The notes beneath the pieces are model-generated. The model was not told where the DNA came from, made no database searches, and worked only from the letters and a program-made list of their open reading frames with translations. This document shows, one piece after another, positions 34,205-42,823 of a DNA stretch of 64,000 nt (position 1 is the stretch's first letter; each line of letters begins with the position of its first letter). A program made the translations under genes and the position numbers. The stretch comes from Gracilimonas sp040904925. GTDB lineage: Bacteria > Bacteroidota > Rhodothermia > Balneolales > Balneolaceae. The stretch spans positions 1 through 64,000 of the forward strand of contig JBBDSP010000028.1 of the NCBI GenBank assembly GCA_040904925.1, given 5' to 3'.

Positions 34205-34822
34205 ATACTTAGTAGCAATTAAGGAATCAGACCTTAAGATAATGTGAATTCGAGATAAGGTCTCTGGAGTTATCATCCTTATAGATATCATGTAATTCAT
34301 TGACAAATAGAGACAGATGAGTAGGGGAAAAATATCAACTCCAGTTTTTCTTTTTGACTGAAGTGAAATCTAACAAGATAAAACAGAATTGCCCTCACAA
34401 GCTCTTTAGATTTCTTAGCTTCGTTTCGTTCGTTCTCACTCACTACACTACATTCGAAATGACAAACAGGAAGAATGGTACCTAAAACCAAAGAACTGGA
34501 AATGTCATCGAATTATCTAACTTCTACAAAGGCGGCAAAGGGCTAATTATATATCGAACTCACGTTAAGATAAAAACCTGAAGAGACCAATCGGTAGCAA
34601 GCGAAGAAAAGCTTGTTGGGATGAAAAAAAGATTCAGGGATTGAGTAATCTCATTGGAACGCTTAATTTTGATATCTTTTCATCCAAACTCCAGGTAAAA
34701 ATGATCCTTAATTTATACACATCACAGGAAAAGTAAAAGTAGCCCGGATGAATGATCAGAACAATTCATTTTCAGCCATATTCCAGGAATTAGAACAAGA
34801 AGAATGAACTCCTAAATAAAGC
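34205..34822. other. 618-bp intergenic region with a dispersed-repeat-like stretch
   Basis: No credible gene. The open frames are low-complexity and read through the repeat-like sequence at 34402-34466. No terminator is obvious for either flanking gene. Confidence 0.6.
34402..34466 (+). repeat. Putative dispersed intergenic repeat
   Basis: CTCTTTAGATTTCTTAGCTT, then a run of TCGTT units, CTCACTCACTACACTAC and CGAAATGACA. This wording is familiar from Bacteroidetes intergenic repeats of the type TTTCTCG..CGAAATGACA. Only one copy is seen in the window. Confidence 0.45.
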
Positions 34823-36115
34823 TCAGGGGATATCTGACAAATTACCGTTGCATATCCCATTGGTATCTTCCATTTCAAAATGAAAGAAGAAATTAGTGCC
34901 GTATTGATCCGACTCATAACTGAAATACCCATCAAGTTGATTTACCAGTGAATTCAGTAATTCATAGCCGGTAGTACTTTTTCGTTGACCCAGCGTCTGG
35001 TAATCCTGCGGCATCCCTCTTCCACTATCGCTAACTGAGATAAATACCAACGTGCCTCTTTTATACAATTTAATTTCGATTAGGCCATCTTCTCCACAGT
35101 CAAAGGCATGCTTATAAGCATTTGAAATAACTTCATAAATAATCAGTGTACTTGGATGCGCCTGGTTGATGTTCATCTTAACCTTTTCCAGATTCCATTT
35201 AAGCTTTATGCGGCTCTTCTTTTTATACATCCCTGATACATACTGAACCACTTTCTCGATGACAGAATCAAATCGTATTCGTTTTAGGCTATTAGATTCA
35301 TATAAAAGTTCATGCATTGAAGACATCGCCTTGATGCGTCCTGCACTCGAAAACAATTTATCCTGAATAGTCTCATCCTCTTCGTTGAATGCCTGCAACT
35401 GCATCAATCCTGATACCACTGCCAGATTATTCTTAACACGGTGATGCAATTCTGAAAGAAGTACATTTTTTTCTTCCAGTGCCTTTTTAAGTTCTTCCTG
35501 AGTCTCACGGAAAGGCGTTATATCCTGACCCACAATTATAAAATTAGTGATCAGACCCATCTCATTCTCAACCGGTGAAACCGAAGCTGAAAAAATAAAT
35601 TTTCCGCCATTTTTATTTCGTTTAATAAGTTCCCCTTTCCATGTTGTCCCTTTCAGAATCGCTTCCTGAAGCTCATAGAATTTATCAATAGAAGTAATAT
35701 CAGAGCTTAAGAAACCCGGCCCCCTGCCCAATATTTCTTTACGAGTGTAACCTACTGTTTTAAGGAACACAGGATTTGCGTACTCAAATTCACCCCAGCG
35801 ATCTGTAATGATGATCATGGCCGGACTGAGTTCAAGAATCTTAGCAAATTTCTTGTCGGTAAGATTTAGATTTTCTGAATTCTTGCCACTCTTAGTACGT
35901 TCATCAAACAAAGATTTCATCACGTTGAGCGGCAATGATATATCGTGCATATCGCTCCAGTTTTCAAAGTGATCCGGTCCGATCTTCAGACTTTTACCAT
36001 CGGCATTATTCATTCCCCAATATTGTGAGCTGTTCGCTTGCGTATTGATCCGCTTTTTCCATTTTAAAAAGTCATCCGCATTTCCCTGCTCTTCCTTGGA
36101 TAATGAATCTTTCAC
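34823..36115 (-). CDS. PAS domain sensor histidine kinase, HisKA_2/HWE type
   Basis: The 430-residue protein has no membrane segment. A PAS domain spans about 90-200 (LELSPAMIIITDRWGEFEYA, then GYTRKEILGRGPGFLSS). The HisKA_2 box has the phospho-acceptor at 224/225 in LLSELHHRVKNNLAVVSGLM, and a HATPase domain follows with YEVISNAYKHAF and SVSDSGRGMPQDYQ. GTG is the start, with GAGG seven bases upstream. It lies 64 bases downstream of a chemoreceptor gene on the same strand, so it is probably co-transcribed from the sigma28-type promoter of that gene. This kinase type often feeds single-domain regulators and stress pathways. Confidence 0.88.
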   Translation of the reverse strand: MKDSLSKEEQGNADDFLKWKKRINTQANSSQYWGMNNADGKSLKIGPDHFENWSDMHDISLPLNVMKSLFDERTKSGKNSENLNLTDKKFAKILELSPAMIIITDRWGEFEYANPVFLKTVGYTRKEILGRGPGFLSSDITSIDKFYELQEAILKGTTWKGELIKRNKNGGKFIFSASVSPVENEMGLITNFIIVGQDITPFRETQEELKKALEEKNVLLSELHHRVKNNLAVVSGLMQLQAFNEEDETIQDKLFSSAGRIKAMSSMHELLYESNSLKRIRFDSVIEKVVQYVSGMYKKKSRIKLKWNLEKVKMNINQAHPSTLIIYEVISNAYKHAFDCGEDGLIEIKLYKRGTLVFISVSDSGRGMPQDYQTLGQRKSTTGYELLNSLVNQLDGYFSYESDQYGTNFFFHFEMEDTNGICNGNLSDIP

Positions 36116-36179
36116 AACTTTTCCTCACTTATTGGTTAATATTTAATCTTCGAAATACTTACTTAGAAGCAGATGCCCA

Positions 36180-37838
36180 TCAGTTCATGAATAAACTGTC
36201 GGCCGGTTTCCCATTTCTGATATGTCCATTGGACGAACTATGTCCATTTTTAGACTTTCCGTTTCCATTATATCCCGAATTTTGGTATCCATTTGGACGA
36301 ATGGTGTTTGAAACGGGGCCTCTTTCATCAACTTCACCGATAAGTGCCATCAGGTTGTGAACGATGTTCTTCATTTCAGAAGCCTGGGAAGAAAGTTCTT
36401 CGGCGGCACTGGCCGATTCTTCGGCAGAAGATGCATTGGATTGAACCACTTCATCAATTTCTGACATTACGCTGTTAAGCTGTTCAATTCCTGTAGCCTG
36501 CTCTTTTGACGCTGCAGAGATCTCTACCACCATCGTGCTTACGCTGCTAATACTGTCCTCGATCATCTTCAGGTTTTCAGAAACCTCTTTGGCTACATTT
36601 GCACCCCGGTCTGAACTTTCCTGGGAGCGCTGAATCAATTCAGACGTGTTCTGGGCAGCTTCGGCACTTCGTTGTGCAAGATTACGTACTTCCTCGGCTA
36701 CTACAGCAAATCCTTTTCCGGCCTCACCGGCACGCGCTGCTTCAACCGCAGCGTTTAATGCTAATAAGTTGGTCTGGAAAGCAATGTCATCAATCGTTTT
36801 GATGATCTTGGAAGTCTCCTCTGATGAGTCTTTGATCTCATCCATAGCGGTAGTCATTCGCTCCATGGCGGCAACACCATTTTGCACCAGCGGCTGAGAT
36901 TCTTTCATTGCCATTTCAGCCTGATTTGAGTTTTCAGCAGACTGTTTGGTCTGTGAAGACATCTCTTCCAATGAAGAAGTAGTCTCTTGCAAGTTAGCGG
37001 CCTGCTGGCTGGTACTTTCAGCCAACGACTGACTTGAAGATGAGACTTCGGTAGAAGCGGCCTGAACCTGATCACTTGCACTGTTCAAGGTTTTGATTAC
37101 AGAAAGCAGGTTTTTACCAATTGAATTTTTAATGAATAACCCAAATAATAATGCCCCGAAAAAACCCGATATAGATACAATGCTTATGATCCATGTATAA
37201 TTTTTTACCGTGGCTATTGTTTCAACAGCCAGGTCGCGAGCTCCATTTTCAGCTGCTTCATTTATCTCTGCCGAAATAACCAGTAAATTGTTGTATTGCT
37301 GCAGAGCCATTTCTTGTGTCTCGGATAATCTGGTACTCGTCTCATTCATTTCAGCTGAAGTGGAAGCGTTATCAAGATCAAGGTTTGCGTTGTGATAACC
37401 TATCAGGTTTTCTTCGTAACGGTCAATGGCTCTGATAAGATTACCGAGCTCGGCTTCCAATACAGGCAGTTCATATATCTCAGTATATTCTACCAATTCC
37501 TGATATTCTCCTCGAATTTTCTCAAACCTGCCTAACGCTGCTTCAATATACTCCTCATTACTGGTATTGCTATATTGAAGCTGTTCATAGCCGGCATTCC
37601 GAACAGCGATCTCCAATGCCGCTGCAGATCCCCATTCTGATAGATACACTTCTGAAATATCCTCAGCATAGGTATCAATTTTAGTTAGACTAAAAATAGA
37701 AATAGCCCCAACTATCAGTGTCACCGCAGCTCCAGCAATGGTCAGGAATAATATTCTTTGTCCAATAGTCTTATTATTCTTACCAACAGACCCTTTTTCA
37801 CTATCTAGTTTAGACAAAAATTTCTCTTTGATTGACAT
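36180..37838 (-). CDS. Methyl-accepting chemotaxis protein with four-helix sensor
   Basis: The 552-residue receptor has a membrane helix at about 29-51, a periplasmic helical sensor of about 160 residues (52-212), a second helix at about 213-236 and a long cytoplasmic signalling domain. The signalling tip KTIDDIAFQTNLLALNAAVE, followed by AARAGEAGKGFAVVAEEVRN, is canonical. No clear HAMP domain is visible. The C-terminus is a Gly/Asn/Ser-rich linker ending PADSLFMN, without a CheR-tether pentapeptide. A sigma28-type promoter lies about 95 bases upstream. Confidence 0.95.
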   Translation of the reverse strand: MSIKEKFLSKLDSEKGSVGKNNKTIGQRILFLTIAGAAVTLIVGAISIFSLTKIDTYAEDISEVYLSEWGSAAALEIAVRNAGYEQLQYSNTSNEEYIEAALGRFEKIRGEYQELVEYTEIYELPVLEAELGNLIRAIDRYEENLIGYHNANLDLDNASTSAEMNETSTRLSETQEMALQQYNNLLVISAEINEAAENGARDLAVETIATVKNYTWIISIVSISGFFGALLFGLFIKNSIGKNLLSVIKTLNSASDQVQAASTEVSSSSQSLAESTSQQAANLQETTSSLEEMSSQTKQSAENSNQAEMAMKESQPLVQNGVAAMERMTTAMDEIKDSSEETSKIIKTIDDIAFQTNLLALNAAVEAARAGEAGKGFAVVAEEVRNLAQRSAEAAQNTSELIQRSQESSDRGANVAKEVSENLKMIEDSISSVSTMVVEISAASKEQATGIEQLNSVMSEIDEVVQSNASSAEESASAAEELSSQASEMKNIVHNLMALIGEVDERGPVSNTIRPNGYQNSGYNGNGKSKNGHSSSNGHIRNGKPADSLFMN

Positions 37839-37938
37839 AGCATTCTATATTTGGATATTGTTGTTTTAAACTGGTTTTGAAATCTTAGTAATTACTTAGA
37901 ATAATTCCTGATTAATCTGTGAGATTGCATTTTTTTTG

Positions 37939-37965
37939 TTATCGGTTAGAATAACTTTCACTTAA
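37939..37965 (-). promoter_or_regulatory. Sigma28-type promoter P4 of the chemoreceptor gene
   Basis: On the minus strand TTAAGTGA (37958-37965), 11 bases, ACCGATAA (37939-37946). The predicted start near 37932 gives a leader of about 95 bases before the receptor ATG at 37838. Confidence 0.82.
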
Positions 37966-37994
37966 ATTTTATTAAATGCTTATCTATACTTTCG

Positions 37995-38020
37995 TAAAAA
38001 CCCTGAATTTTAAAGGGTTT
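37995..38020 (-). terminator. Intrinsic terminator behind the CheY-like gene
   Basis: On the minus strand AAACCCT (38020-38014) pairs with AGGGTTT (38004-37998), followed by T residues. It overlaps the stop codon of the receiver gene and separates it from the receptor promoter P4. Confidence 0.75.
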
Positions 38021-38411
38021 AACCCTTATTTTTATCTTCAAAAATTTTCCTGATCCTGTCTTTCAATAGAATGTGAGTAAGTGGTTTATGCACGAAGCCC
38101 ATTCCTTTTCGCATAAGCGCATCTACACGCTCCTCATCGTTATCAGTGGATACAACGATGGCAGGTATATTTGAAAATTCGGGGTGATCGTAGGTGTAAT
38201 CGAGCATTTCCATTCCATCCATTACCGGCATATAAATATCGACCAGCATAAGATGTACCTCTTCTTTCTCCAGCACCTCAATACCCACTTTCCCATTCTC
38301 GGCTTCAAAAATTTCACCGACTTCTACACCAAGTTCAGCCGATAATATTGTACTTCTAAGTACAACCCGCATTGCAGCATCATCTTCCACTATCAATACA
38401 TTAATCTTCAT
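38019..38411 (-). CDS. Single-domain CheY-like response regulator
   Basis: A 130-residue receiver: acidic pair E9-D10-D11, phosphorylatable Asp58 in MLVDIYMPVMDGMEML, Ser/Thr in VVSTDNDEERVDAL and conserved Lys in FVHKPLTHILL. Belongs to the tight group of free receivers in this locus. It follows the 134-aa membrane-anchored gene (38449-38853) after 37 bases and the larger receptor. Its target may be the flagellar switch or an unknown effector; the receiver has no output domain. Confidence 0.93.
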   Translation of the reverse strand: MKINVLIVEDDAAMRVVLRSTILSAELGVEVGEIFEAENGKVGIEVLEKEEVHLMLVDIYMPVMDGMEMLDYTYDHPEFSNIPAIVVSTDNDEERVDALMRKGMGFVHKPLTHILLKDRIRKIFEDKNKG

Positions 38412-38448
38412 GGTCAGGAGATTTATTAATTAGTACTATGAGTTAGAT

Positions 38449-38853
38449 TTAAAGAAATATGGCAATCATCAGTGCCATTACTGAAAAAGCTACTGCTACT
38501 GTCGAGGTAAATAAAAAACTATCCGTCTGCTTTTTCTCTGTTTTCAGATCGGCAAGTACCGATGCAACAAGCGGGTAATTCACGCTTAATCCCTCAAATT
38601 TATCGGTGATAAAAAAGGTGGTTACATTCCCTTTGTCATCTTTATAGCTATATTTTTTATTGAAGTGATAGAATATGCGTCCAAAGATCATGTCTTCCTC
38701 GATACCACAGGCATCCGCCACATCTTTTACGTTGATGGGAACACGAATACGTGCAATACGGTCAGGGTCCTCTGTTGCATATTTACGGAAGGAATCGTAA
38801 TACCTATCATACAATTCCTCCATAATTTCAAGATCTGTGGGTATTCTACTCAT
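38449..38853 (-). CDS. Tail-anchored protein of unknown function in a chemoreceptor operon
   Basis: The 134-residue protein has a soluble N-part (about 1-105) and a C-terminal hydrophobic anchor (FTSTVAVAFSVMALMIAIFL) at the very end, a tail-anchor layout. The N-part has helical starts (LEIMEELYDRYYDSFRKYAT), a helix-turn-helix-like VKDVADACGIEEDMIFGRIF and a beta pair with KYSYKDDKGNVTTFFIT, recalling a winged-helix fold. No family is recognised. It lies between a receptor (80 bases upstream, with a stem-loop in the gap) and a CheY-like receiver. Confidence 0.78.
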   Translation of the reverse strand: MSRIPTDLEIMEELYDRYYDSFRKYATEDPDRIARIRVPINVKDVADACGIEEDMIFGRIFYHFNKKYSYKDDKGNVTTFFITDKFEGLSVNYPLVASVLADLKTEKKQTDSFLFTSTVAVAFSVMALMIAIFL

Positions 38854-38888
38854 GTAATTCTCCGTTAATCAAACAAATAACTGATGAT

Positions 38889-38910
38889 GGGGAAGGTTTT
38901 ATACTTCCCC
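38889..38910. other. Stem-loop between the receptor and the tail-anchored gene
   Basis: GGGGAAG (38889-38895) pairs with CTTCCCC (38904-38910) around an 8-base loop. On the plus strand it is followed by CTTGTTTTTT-type sequence; on the minus strand, where the genes lie, no T-run follows. It may stabilise the 3' end of the receptor message or attenuate read-through. Confidence 0.6.
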
Positions 38911-38933
38911 TTGTTTTTTCACCATATCTATTC

Positions 38934-41012
38934 TCAGAAGTCTTCGAAACCGCCTTCATCCTCGTCGAATGGAATCAATTCGTAGGCTTCTTTCTTCTTC
39001 TTTTGGGATGCACCGTTTTGCCCGTTCTTCTGAGAACCACGGTTGTTTCCATTACCGTTATGATGATGGAATCCATTATTATGCTGCTCTTTAAATCCCC
39101 CTTCATCTTTTTGGGTGAAAGTTTCAAAATATTGCTCCTTTCCCTTTTTGATGGCTGCTTTTGTACCGCCAACCAAACGTTGAAGTTCTTCTACAATAGC
39201 ATTCATTTCTGCAGCCTGAGAAGATAATTCCTCTGCCGCACTGGCTGATTCCTCCGAACTCGAGGCATTGCCCTGTACCGTCTTATCCATTTCATGCATT
39301 ACAGAACTCATTTCTTCGATTCCGGTACGCTGTTCTTTAGCTGCAGCGGCTATCTCAACAACCAATGTACTTACACTTTGTACACTTTCTTCGATCTTCT
39401 GAAGATTATTTGAAACTTCTTCAGCTACTGAAGCACCGCGCTCTGAACTTTCCTGTGAGCTCTCGATCAGATCTGAGGTATTCTTAGCTGCCTCTGCACT
39501 TCGCTGAGCAAGATTTCTAACCTCCTCAGCCACAACGGCAAAGCCTTTACCGGCTTCTCCGGCGCGGGCTGCCTCAACAGCCGCATTAAGAGCCAATAAG
39601 TTGGTTTGAAAAGCTATATCGTCGATGGTCTTGATGATCTTAGAAGTTTCAAGAGAAGACTCCTTGATCTCAGCCATTGCTTTGTTCATACGCTGCATAG
39701 CTTCTACCCCTTGCTTCACTCTGGGTTCAGCTTCCTTCATCGCATGCTCAGCTTCACTGGCATTACCAGCTGTTTGCTTGGTTTGCGAAGAGATCTCTTC
39801 CAAAGAAGAGGTAGTTTGCTGTAAACTTGCAGCCTGCTCACTTGAACTTTCAGCCAGAGTTTGACTCGAACCGCTAAGTTGATCAGAAGAAACATTAACC
39901 TGCTCCGCCCCGCCCGAGAGGCGTTCTATAATATTTTGTAGTACGGTACTTACATTTCGTCCAAGTGCAATTCCTAATATAAGTGAAATTAATACAGCCA
40001 CAATTACTCCCCCCACAATAATGCGAATAAATTGTGTAGCTGTACCGTTAGTCAATTCAGCTTGTTCTCGGGTCCCTACTTCTGCAGCAACTGCTAATGC
40101 ATTGGTATCTTCTAAAAGATCTGCATAAACAGCTAATTGCTTTTCATCAGCTTCTGCCTCTTTAGTTGATGCAACAAGCATTGCTTCAATTGCTACATCA
40201 GCATCATTTAAATTATCAAGTGCCGCTTGTACATTTTCTCTTCTCTGTTCCCCTTCAACAGTAGCCAGTACTTCTTCGACCTCACCGACTAAGGTTGTTA
40301 TATTTAGATCAACTTCTTCGAATAAAATTATATCCCCAGTTTTTTCTGCTTTCCATAGATCACTAATATTTGAAAGAAAATCTTGTTTAATATTTTCAAT
40401 GGCATCAATTTGAGAACGCAATCTTGTCGTTGTTTCTCCAGTATTGTTAGCAGCCAATTGATCTGACAAAACTGAATTTGCCGAACCTAAAAAATTATCC
40501 ATTCCAGCAACCGTTAGATCTGCCTCAAGCTCTACTTCATCCCGTAGTGCTATAAGATTTTCAAAGCTTTCACTGTACTCTCTTGTAGCCTCCCTATAAC
40601 TGTCTACAAATACACTTATATCGCCAATAGCTTCATCCAAAGCCGGTAAGTCTTCATCCTTGGCTAGCACTTGCAACTCTCCGACTATTCTTTCCGCTTC
40701 AGAAAACCTGACAGTTACACTTTCATAGTATGAGACATCTTCATTGATCTCATATTCCTGCATCGAATAACCGATCTCACGTATTTCTTCTTCAAAAACA
40801 CTCGCTAATTCCGTTTCAGGAACATAAGCCGACGTCAACCTATCCGCGTACCCATTTATCCGGTTCATTGCAAAGATCGCCAATAATCCCAGAATTAGTG
40901 TAATTGCCGTACCCCCTAATGCCAGGGCCATGATCCTCTTTCCTATCGTCCACTTACCATTTGAGTCTCCTGATTCGGAGAAGTGTTGTAGTTTATTCTT
41001 GAATGTGTTCAT
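38934..41012 (-). CDS. Methyl-accepting chemotaxis protein with large helical sensor and C-terminal pentapeptide
   Basis: The 692-residue receptor (ATG 41012 preferred to a TTG at 41063) has a membrane helix at about 27-49, a 280-residue periplasmic helical sensor resembling a bimodular helical bundle, a second helix at about 330-351 and the cytoplasmic signalling domain with tip KTIDDIAFQTNLLALNAAVE, then AARAGEAGKGFAVVAEEVRN. No clear HAMP. The C-terminal tail is a His/Asn/Gly/Lys-rich linker that ends DEDEGGFEDF: the final GFEDF fits x-aromatic-x-x-aromatic, the CheR/CheB tether pattern. A sigma28-type promoter lies about 90 bases upstream. Confidence 0.95.
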   Translation of the reverse strand: MNTFKNKLQHFSESGDSNGKWTIGKRIMALALGGTAITLILGLLAIFAMNRINGYADRLTSAYVPETELASVFEEEIREIGYSMQEYEINEDVSYYESVTVRFSEAERIVGELQVLAKDEDLPALDEAIGDISVFVDSYREATREYSESFENLIALRDEVELEADLTVAGMDNFLGSANSVLSDQLAANNTGETTTRLRSQIDAIENIKQDFLSNISDLWKAEKTGDIILFEEVDLNITTLVGEVEEVLATVEGEQRRENVQAALDNLNDADVAIEAMLVASTKEAEADEKQLAVYADLLEDTNALAVAAEVGTREQAELTNGTATQFIRIIVGGVIVAVLISLILGIALGRNVSTVLQNIIERLSGGAEQVNVSSDQLSGSSQTLAESSSEQAASLQQTTSSLEEISSQTKQTAGNASEAEHAMKEAEPRVKQGVEAMQRMNKAMAEIKESSLETSKIIKTIDDIAFQTNLLALNAAVEAARAGEAGKGFAVVAEEVRNLAQRSAEAAKNTSDLIESSQESSERGASVAEEVSNNLQKIEESVQSVSTLVVEIAAAAKEQRTGIEEMSSVMHEMDKTVQGNASSSEESASAAEELSSQAAEMNAIVEELQRLVGGTKAAIKKGKEQYFETFTQKDEGGFKEQHNNGFHHHNGNGNNRGSQKNGQNGASQKKKKEAYELIPFDEDEGGFEDF

Positions 41013-41106
41013 TGCTCTATGATTTATTATTACCTGGCCTGAGTACCCAACTTTTCTGCCCAAACCAACAACTGCCTTACAGCAGGTTTTAGTTTCATTT
41101 CTTTAA

Positions 41107-41133
41107 TTATCGACCGTATTCCGAAAGCCTTAA
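41107..41133 (-). promoter_or_regulatory. Sigma28-type promoter P5 of the larger chemoreceptor gene
   Basis: On the minus strand TTAAGGCT (41126-41133), 11 bases, GTCGATAA (41107-41114). One change (T for C) from the ACCGATAA seen at the other sites. The leader to the ATG at 41012 is about 90 bases. Confidence 0.75.
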
Positions 41134-41438
41134 GAATTTTTTTTCAATAATCTTAAATATTGACTCACAATAAGTTAACAGCTATTATTTTACACTGAGT
41201 TCGAGATAAAAACTGTAGAAGCCAGCCAAGAAAATGAGCTATATTCATCCTTTTCAGACAGGAATCTAAACCTTCAACAAATTCAACCGTTGAATCTTAT
41301 CAACCTTTCAGATTTCGGACATCCGCCATGAAATGACTCTGTATCTTTATAAATACCTATCCTTATCTCAAACTGTCATTATTTTGAAACATACTGAGCA
41401 TATAAACCCTATTTTTACAAAGAAAAATCTTAACAAAA

Positions 41439-41468
41439 AAAAGCACTGCCGATCAAGACAGTGCTTTT
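41439..41468 (-). terminator. Intrinsic terminator of the TonB-C gene
   Basis: On the minus strand AAAAGCACTG (41468-41459) pairs with CAGTGCTTTT (41448-41439), followed by a T-run. It lies 30 bases downstream of the 41498 stop. Confidence 0.88.
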
Positions 41469-41497
41469 GAATAATTATCAGGGTATTAAGTAAAACG

Positions 41498-41767
41498 TTA
41501 GTTCTGAAGCTTAAAATTAACCGGCGGGGTAAAATAGACTTTCACATTATGTGCGCCGAGGATAAATTTAACTTTTTTAGATCCTTCGATGGCAGCCTTT
41601 CCACATCCTGACCCTATATCTTTCAAGATCTCAGGAGATTTCACATTACCATTTTCATCTACAATAAACTTTATAAATACGCGGCCTTCCACATTATTCT
41701 GGCGCGCTCTATTTGGATAATTAATGTGTTTATATATTAAGTTTAAACCACTTTCAGCTTCAGGCAT
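41498..41767 (-). CDS. Stand-alone TonB C-terminal-like domain protein
   Basis: The 89-residue protein is a single TonB C-terminal fold. YPNRARQNNVEGRVFIKFIV, then DENGNVKSPEILKDIGSGCG and KAAIEGSKKVKF, shows the energy-transducer pattern that normally follows a TonB linker (YP..A....G.V...F.V...G.V....V). Here there is no transmembrane helix, signal peptide or linker, so it cannot span the periplasm itself. It sits alone between cheW and a chemoreceptor with its own terminator. It is either a truncated derivative or a free adaptor. Similar short proteins exist, but the function is unknown. Confidence 0.75.
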   Translation of the reverse strand: MPEAESGLNLIYKHINYPNRARQNNVEGRVFIKFIVDENGNVKSPEILKDIGSGCGKAAIEGSKKVKFILGAHNVKVYFTPPVNFKLQN

Positions 41768-41873
41768 TTAATCCTTCTGCTCAGTGAGTTTTCAAAATTC
41801 TGAATTCAAAATCGAAGCTTTATGTAATAGTTGTTGAAATCGTTTAATGGCAATACAACCGATTGCTTAAATT

Positions 41874-42389
41874 TTACTGTTCTTCTTTATGTTTAGGCGC
41901 ATCCACTTCTTCGGCAACCTCAAATACTACTTTGTGTACGTCAACGATCATTTTTACAGACTCTTTGACCTTACCGATTCCCGCCAGGTAATCGGAATTT
42001 GCAGCTACACCAAATGAAGGAACTTCTTCAATCTGAGCATCCATGATATCAGCTACTTCCGAAACTTTATCTACCAGTACACCCATCAGGTATTGCCTGT
42101 CTTGGACTACAATTACACAGGTTTCATCAGTGTCTTCAACCGCCTGCAAACCGAACCGCAATCTCAAATTCATTACCGGTACGATCTTCCCTCTCAGGTT
42201 TAAAACGCCCCGTATATACGATGGCATTTTCGGAACAGGAGTGATCGGCATAAGACCAATGATCTCTTGTACTTTCAGGATCTCAATAGCATATTCTTCT
42301 TCCCCGAGGAAAAAACTTAAAAATTTCCCTCCTTTCAGTTCTGTTCCGTTTTCCACGGCCTCTTTCTCTTTTACTAATGTTTCTTGCAT
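41874..42389 (-). CDS. cheW: Chemotaxis coupling protein CheW
   Basis: CheW links receptors to CheA. The 171-residue protein has the CheW beta fold: KFLSFFLGEEEYAIEILKVQ, then EIIGLMPITPVPKMPSYIRG and VLNLRGKIVPVMNLRLRFGL, all diagnostic, followed by CVIVVQDRQYLMGVLVDKVS. The C-terminal tail is charged (EVDAPKHKEEQ). A sigma28-type promoter lies about 60 bases upstream, so it is transcribed apart from the cheA operon. Confidence 0.96.
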   Translation of the reverse strand: MQETLVKEKEAVENGTELKGGKFLSFFLGEEEYAIEILKVQEIIGLMPITPVPKMPSYIRGVLNLRGKIVPVMNLRLRFGLQAVEDTDETCVIVVQDRQYLMGVLVDKVSEVADIMDAQIEEVPSFGVAANSDYLAGIGKVKESVKMIVDVHKVVFEVAEEVDAPKHKEEQ

Positions 42390-42445
42390 GACTTTCTTGT
42401 TTATATGGTTTTTGACCGGGGGGCTTACCTGACCCCTTATGCTTC

Positions 42446-42472
42446 TTATCGGTCATTCTTATAATTTCTTAA
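42446..42472 (-). promoter_or_regulatory. Sigma28-type promoter P6 of cheW
   Basis: On the minus strand TTAAGAAA (42465-42472), 11 bases, ACCGATAA (42446-42453). The predicted start near 42439 gives cheW a leader of about 50 bases. Confidence 0.82.
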
Positions 42473-42542
42473 ATCTAAATTTGGGCTATAGTGGAATGAG
42501 CCGTGGCTGTGTATCGGCCACTGCTTAATCCTTAGTATGAAA

Positions 42543-42668
42543 TTAGAAATCTCCAAAATCCATATCTTCAACAAGCAGCTTCTCGTTACTGCCTTTCTTA
42601 AACCCATTGTTTATGAATGTGCTTACAGACCTGGCTCCATTTCTCAGATCCGCTTTACTGCAATCTAT
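42543..42668 (-). pseudogene. Degenerate chemoreceptor C-terminal tail
   Basis: A frame open for 41 codons without a usable start ends KKGSNEKLLVEDMDFGDF and a TAA. The end, DFGDF, has the same x-aromatic-x-x-aromatic form and a similar acidic context as the end of the larger receptor (GGFEDF). A sigma28-type promoter (P7) lies about 155 bases upstream, roughly where a receptor promoter would be if the gene body had been lost. I read it as a ghost of a receptor gene whose promoter and last codons survive. The call is tentative because the signalling domain is absent. Confidence 0.45.
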
Positions 42669-42823
42669 TTATTGCAAATCAAAAGCTTATAGAAGCGATG
42701 ATGATTACTAACTCTTTATATAGGCTTTGATATCATCTTGCCTATATTTTCTACTTTCTCGATACCTCATTGCCTGTTATCAATTTACTTCAGATGCTGA
42801 AGTATTGGTTTCATTCACACCAC

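Larger units (their letters stand above)
41064..41497. other. Intergenic region with promoter P5 and a terminator
   Basis: This gap between the larger receptor and the TonB-C gene holds the sigma28-type promoter P5 (41107-41133) and the terminator of the TonB-C gene (41439-41468). No further gene is supported. Confidence 0.65.

Noticed and set aside
34297..34491. Open frame of 64 codons on the minus strand
   Set aside because: It runs through the repeat-like stretch and has the wording of a repeat translated by chance.
36180..36210. CheR-tether motif at the end of the smaller receptor
   Set aside because: It ends SLFMN, which does not fit x-aromatic-x-x-aromatic.
37210..37400. Open frames opposite the chemoreceptor genes
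   Set aside because: They are mirror images of helical heptad coding and have no start signals.
38598..38606. ACCGATAA on the minus strand inside the tail-anchored gene
   Set aside because: The sequence 11 bases upstream has no TTAA-type -35.
41013..41063. Longer N-terminus of the larger receptor from a TTG codon
   Set aside because: The extra 17 residues are not typical of a receptor, and the ATG at 41012 leads straight into the basic stretch before the first membrane helix.
42708..42770. 20-codon frame starting downstream of promoter P7
   Set aside because: Too short and unrecognised; it is mentioned in the gap entry only.
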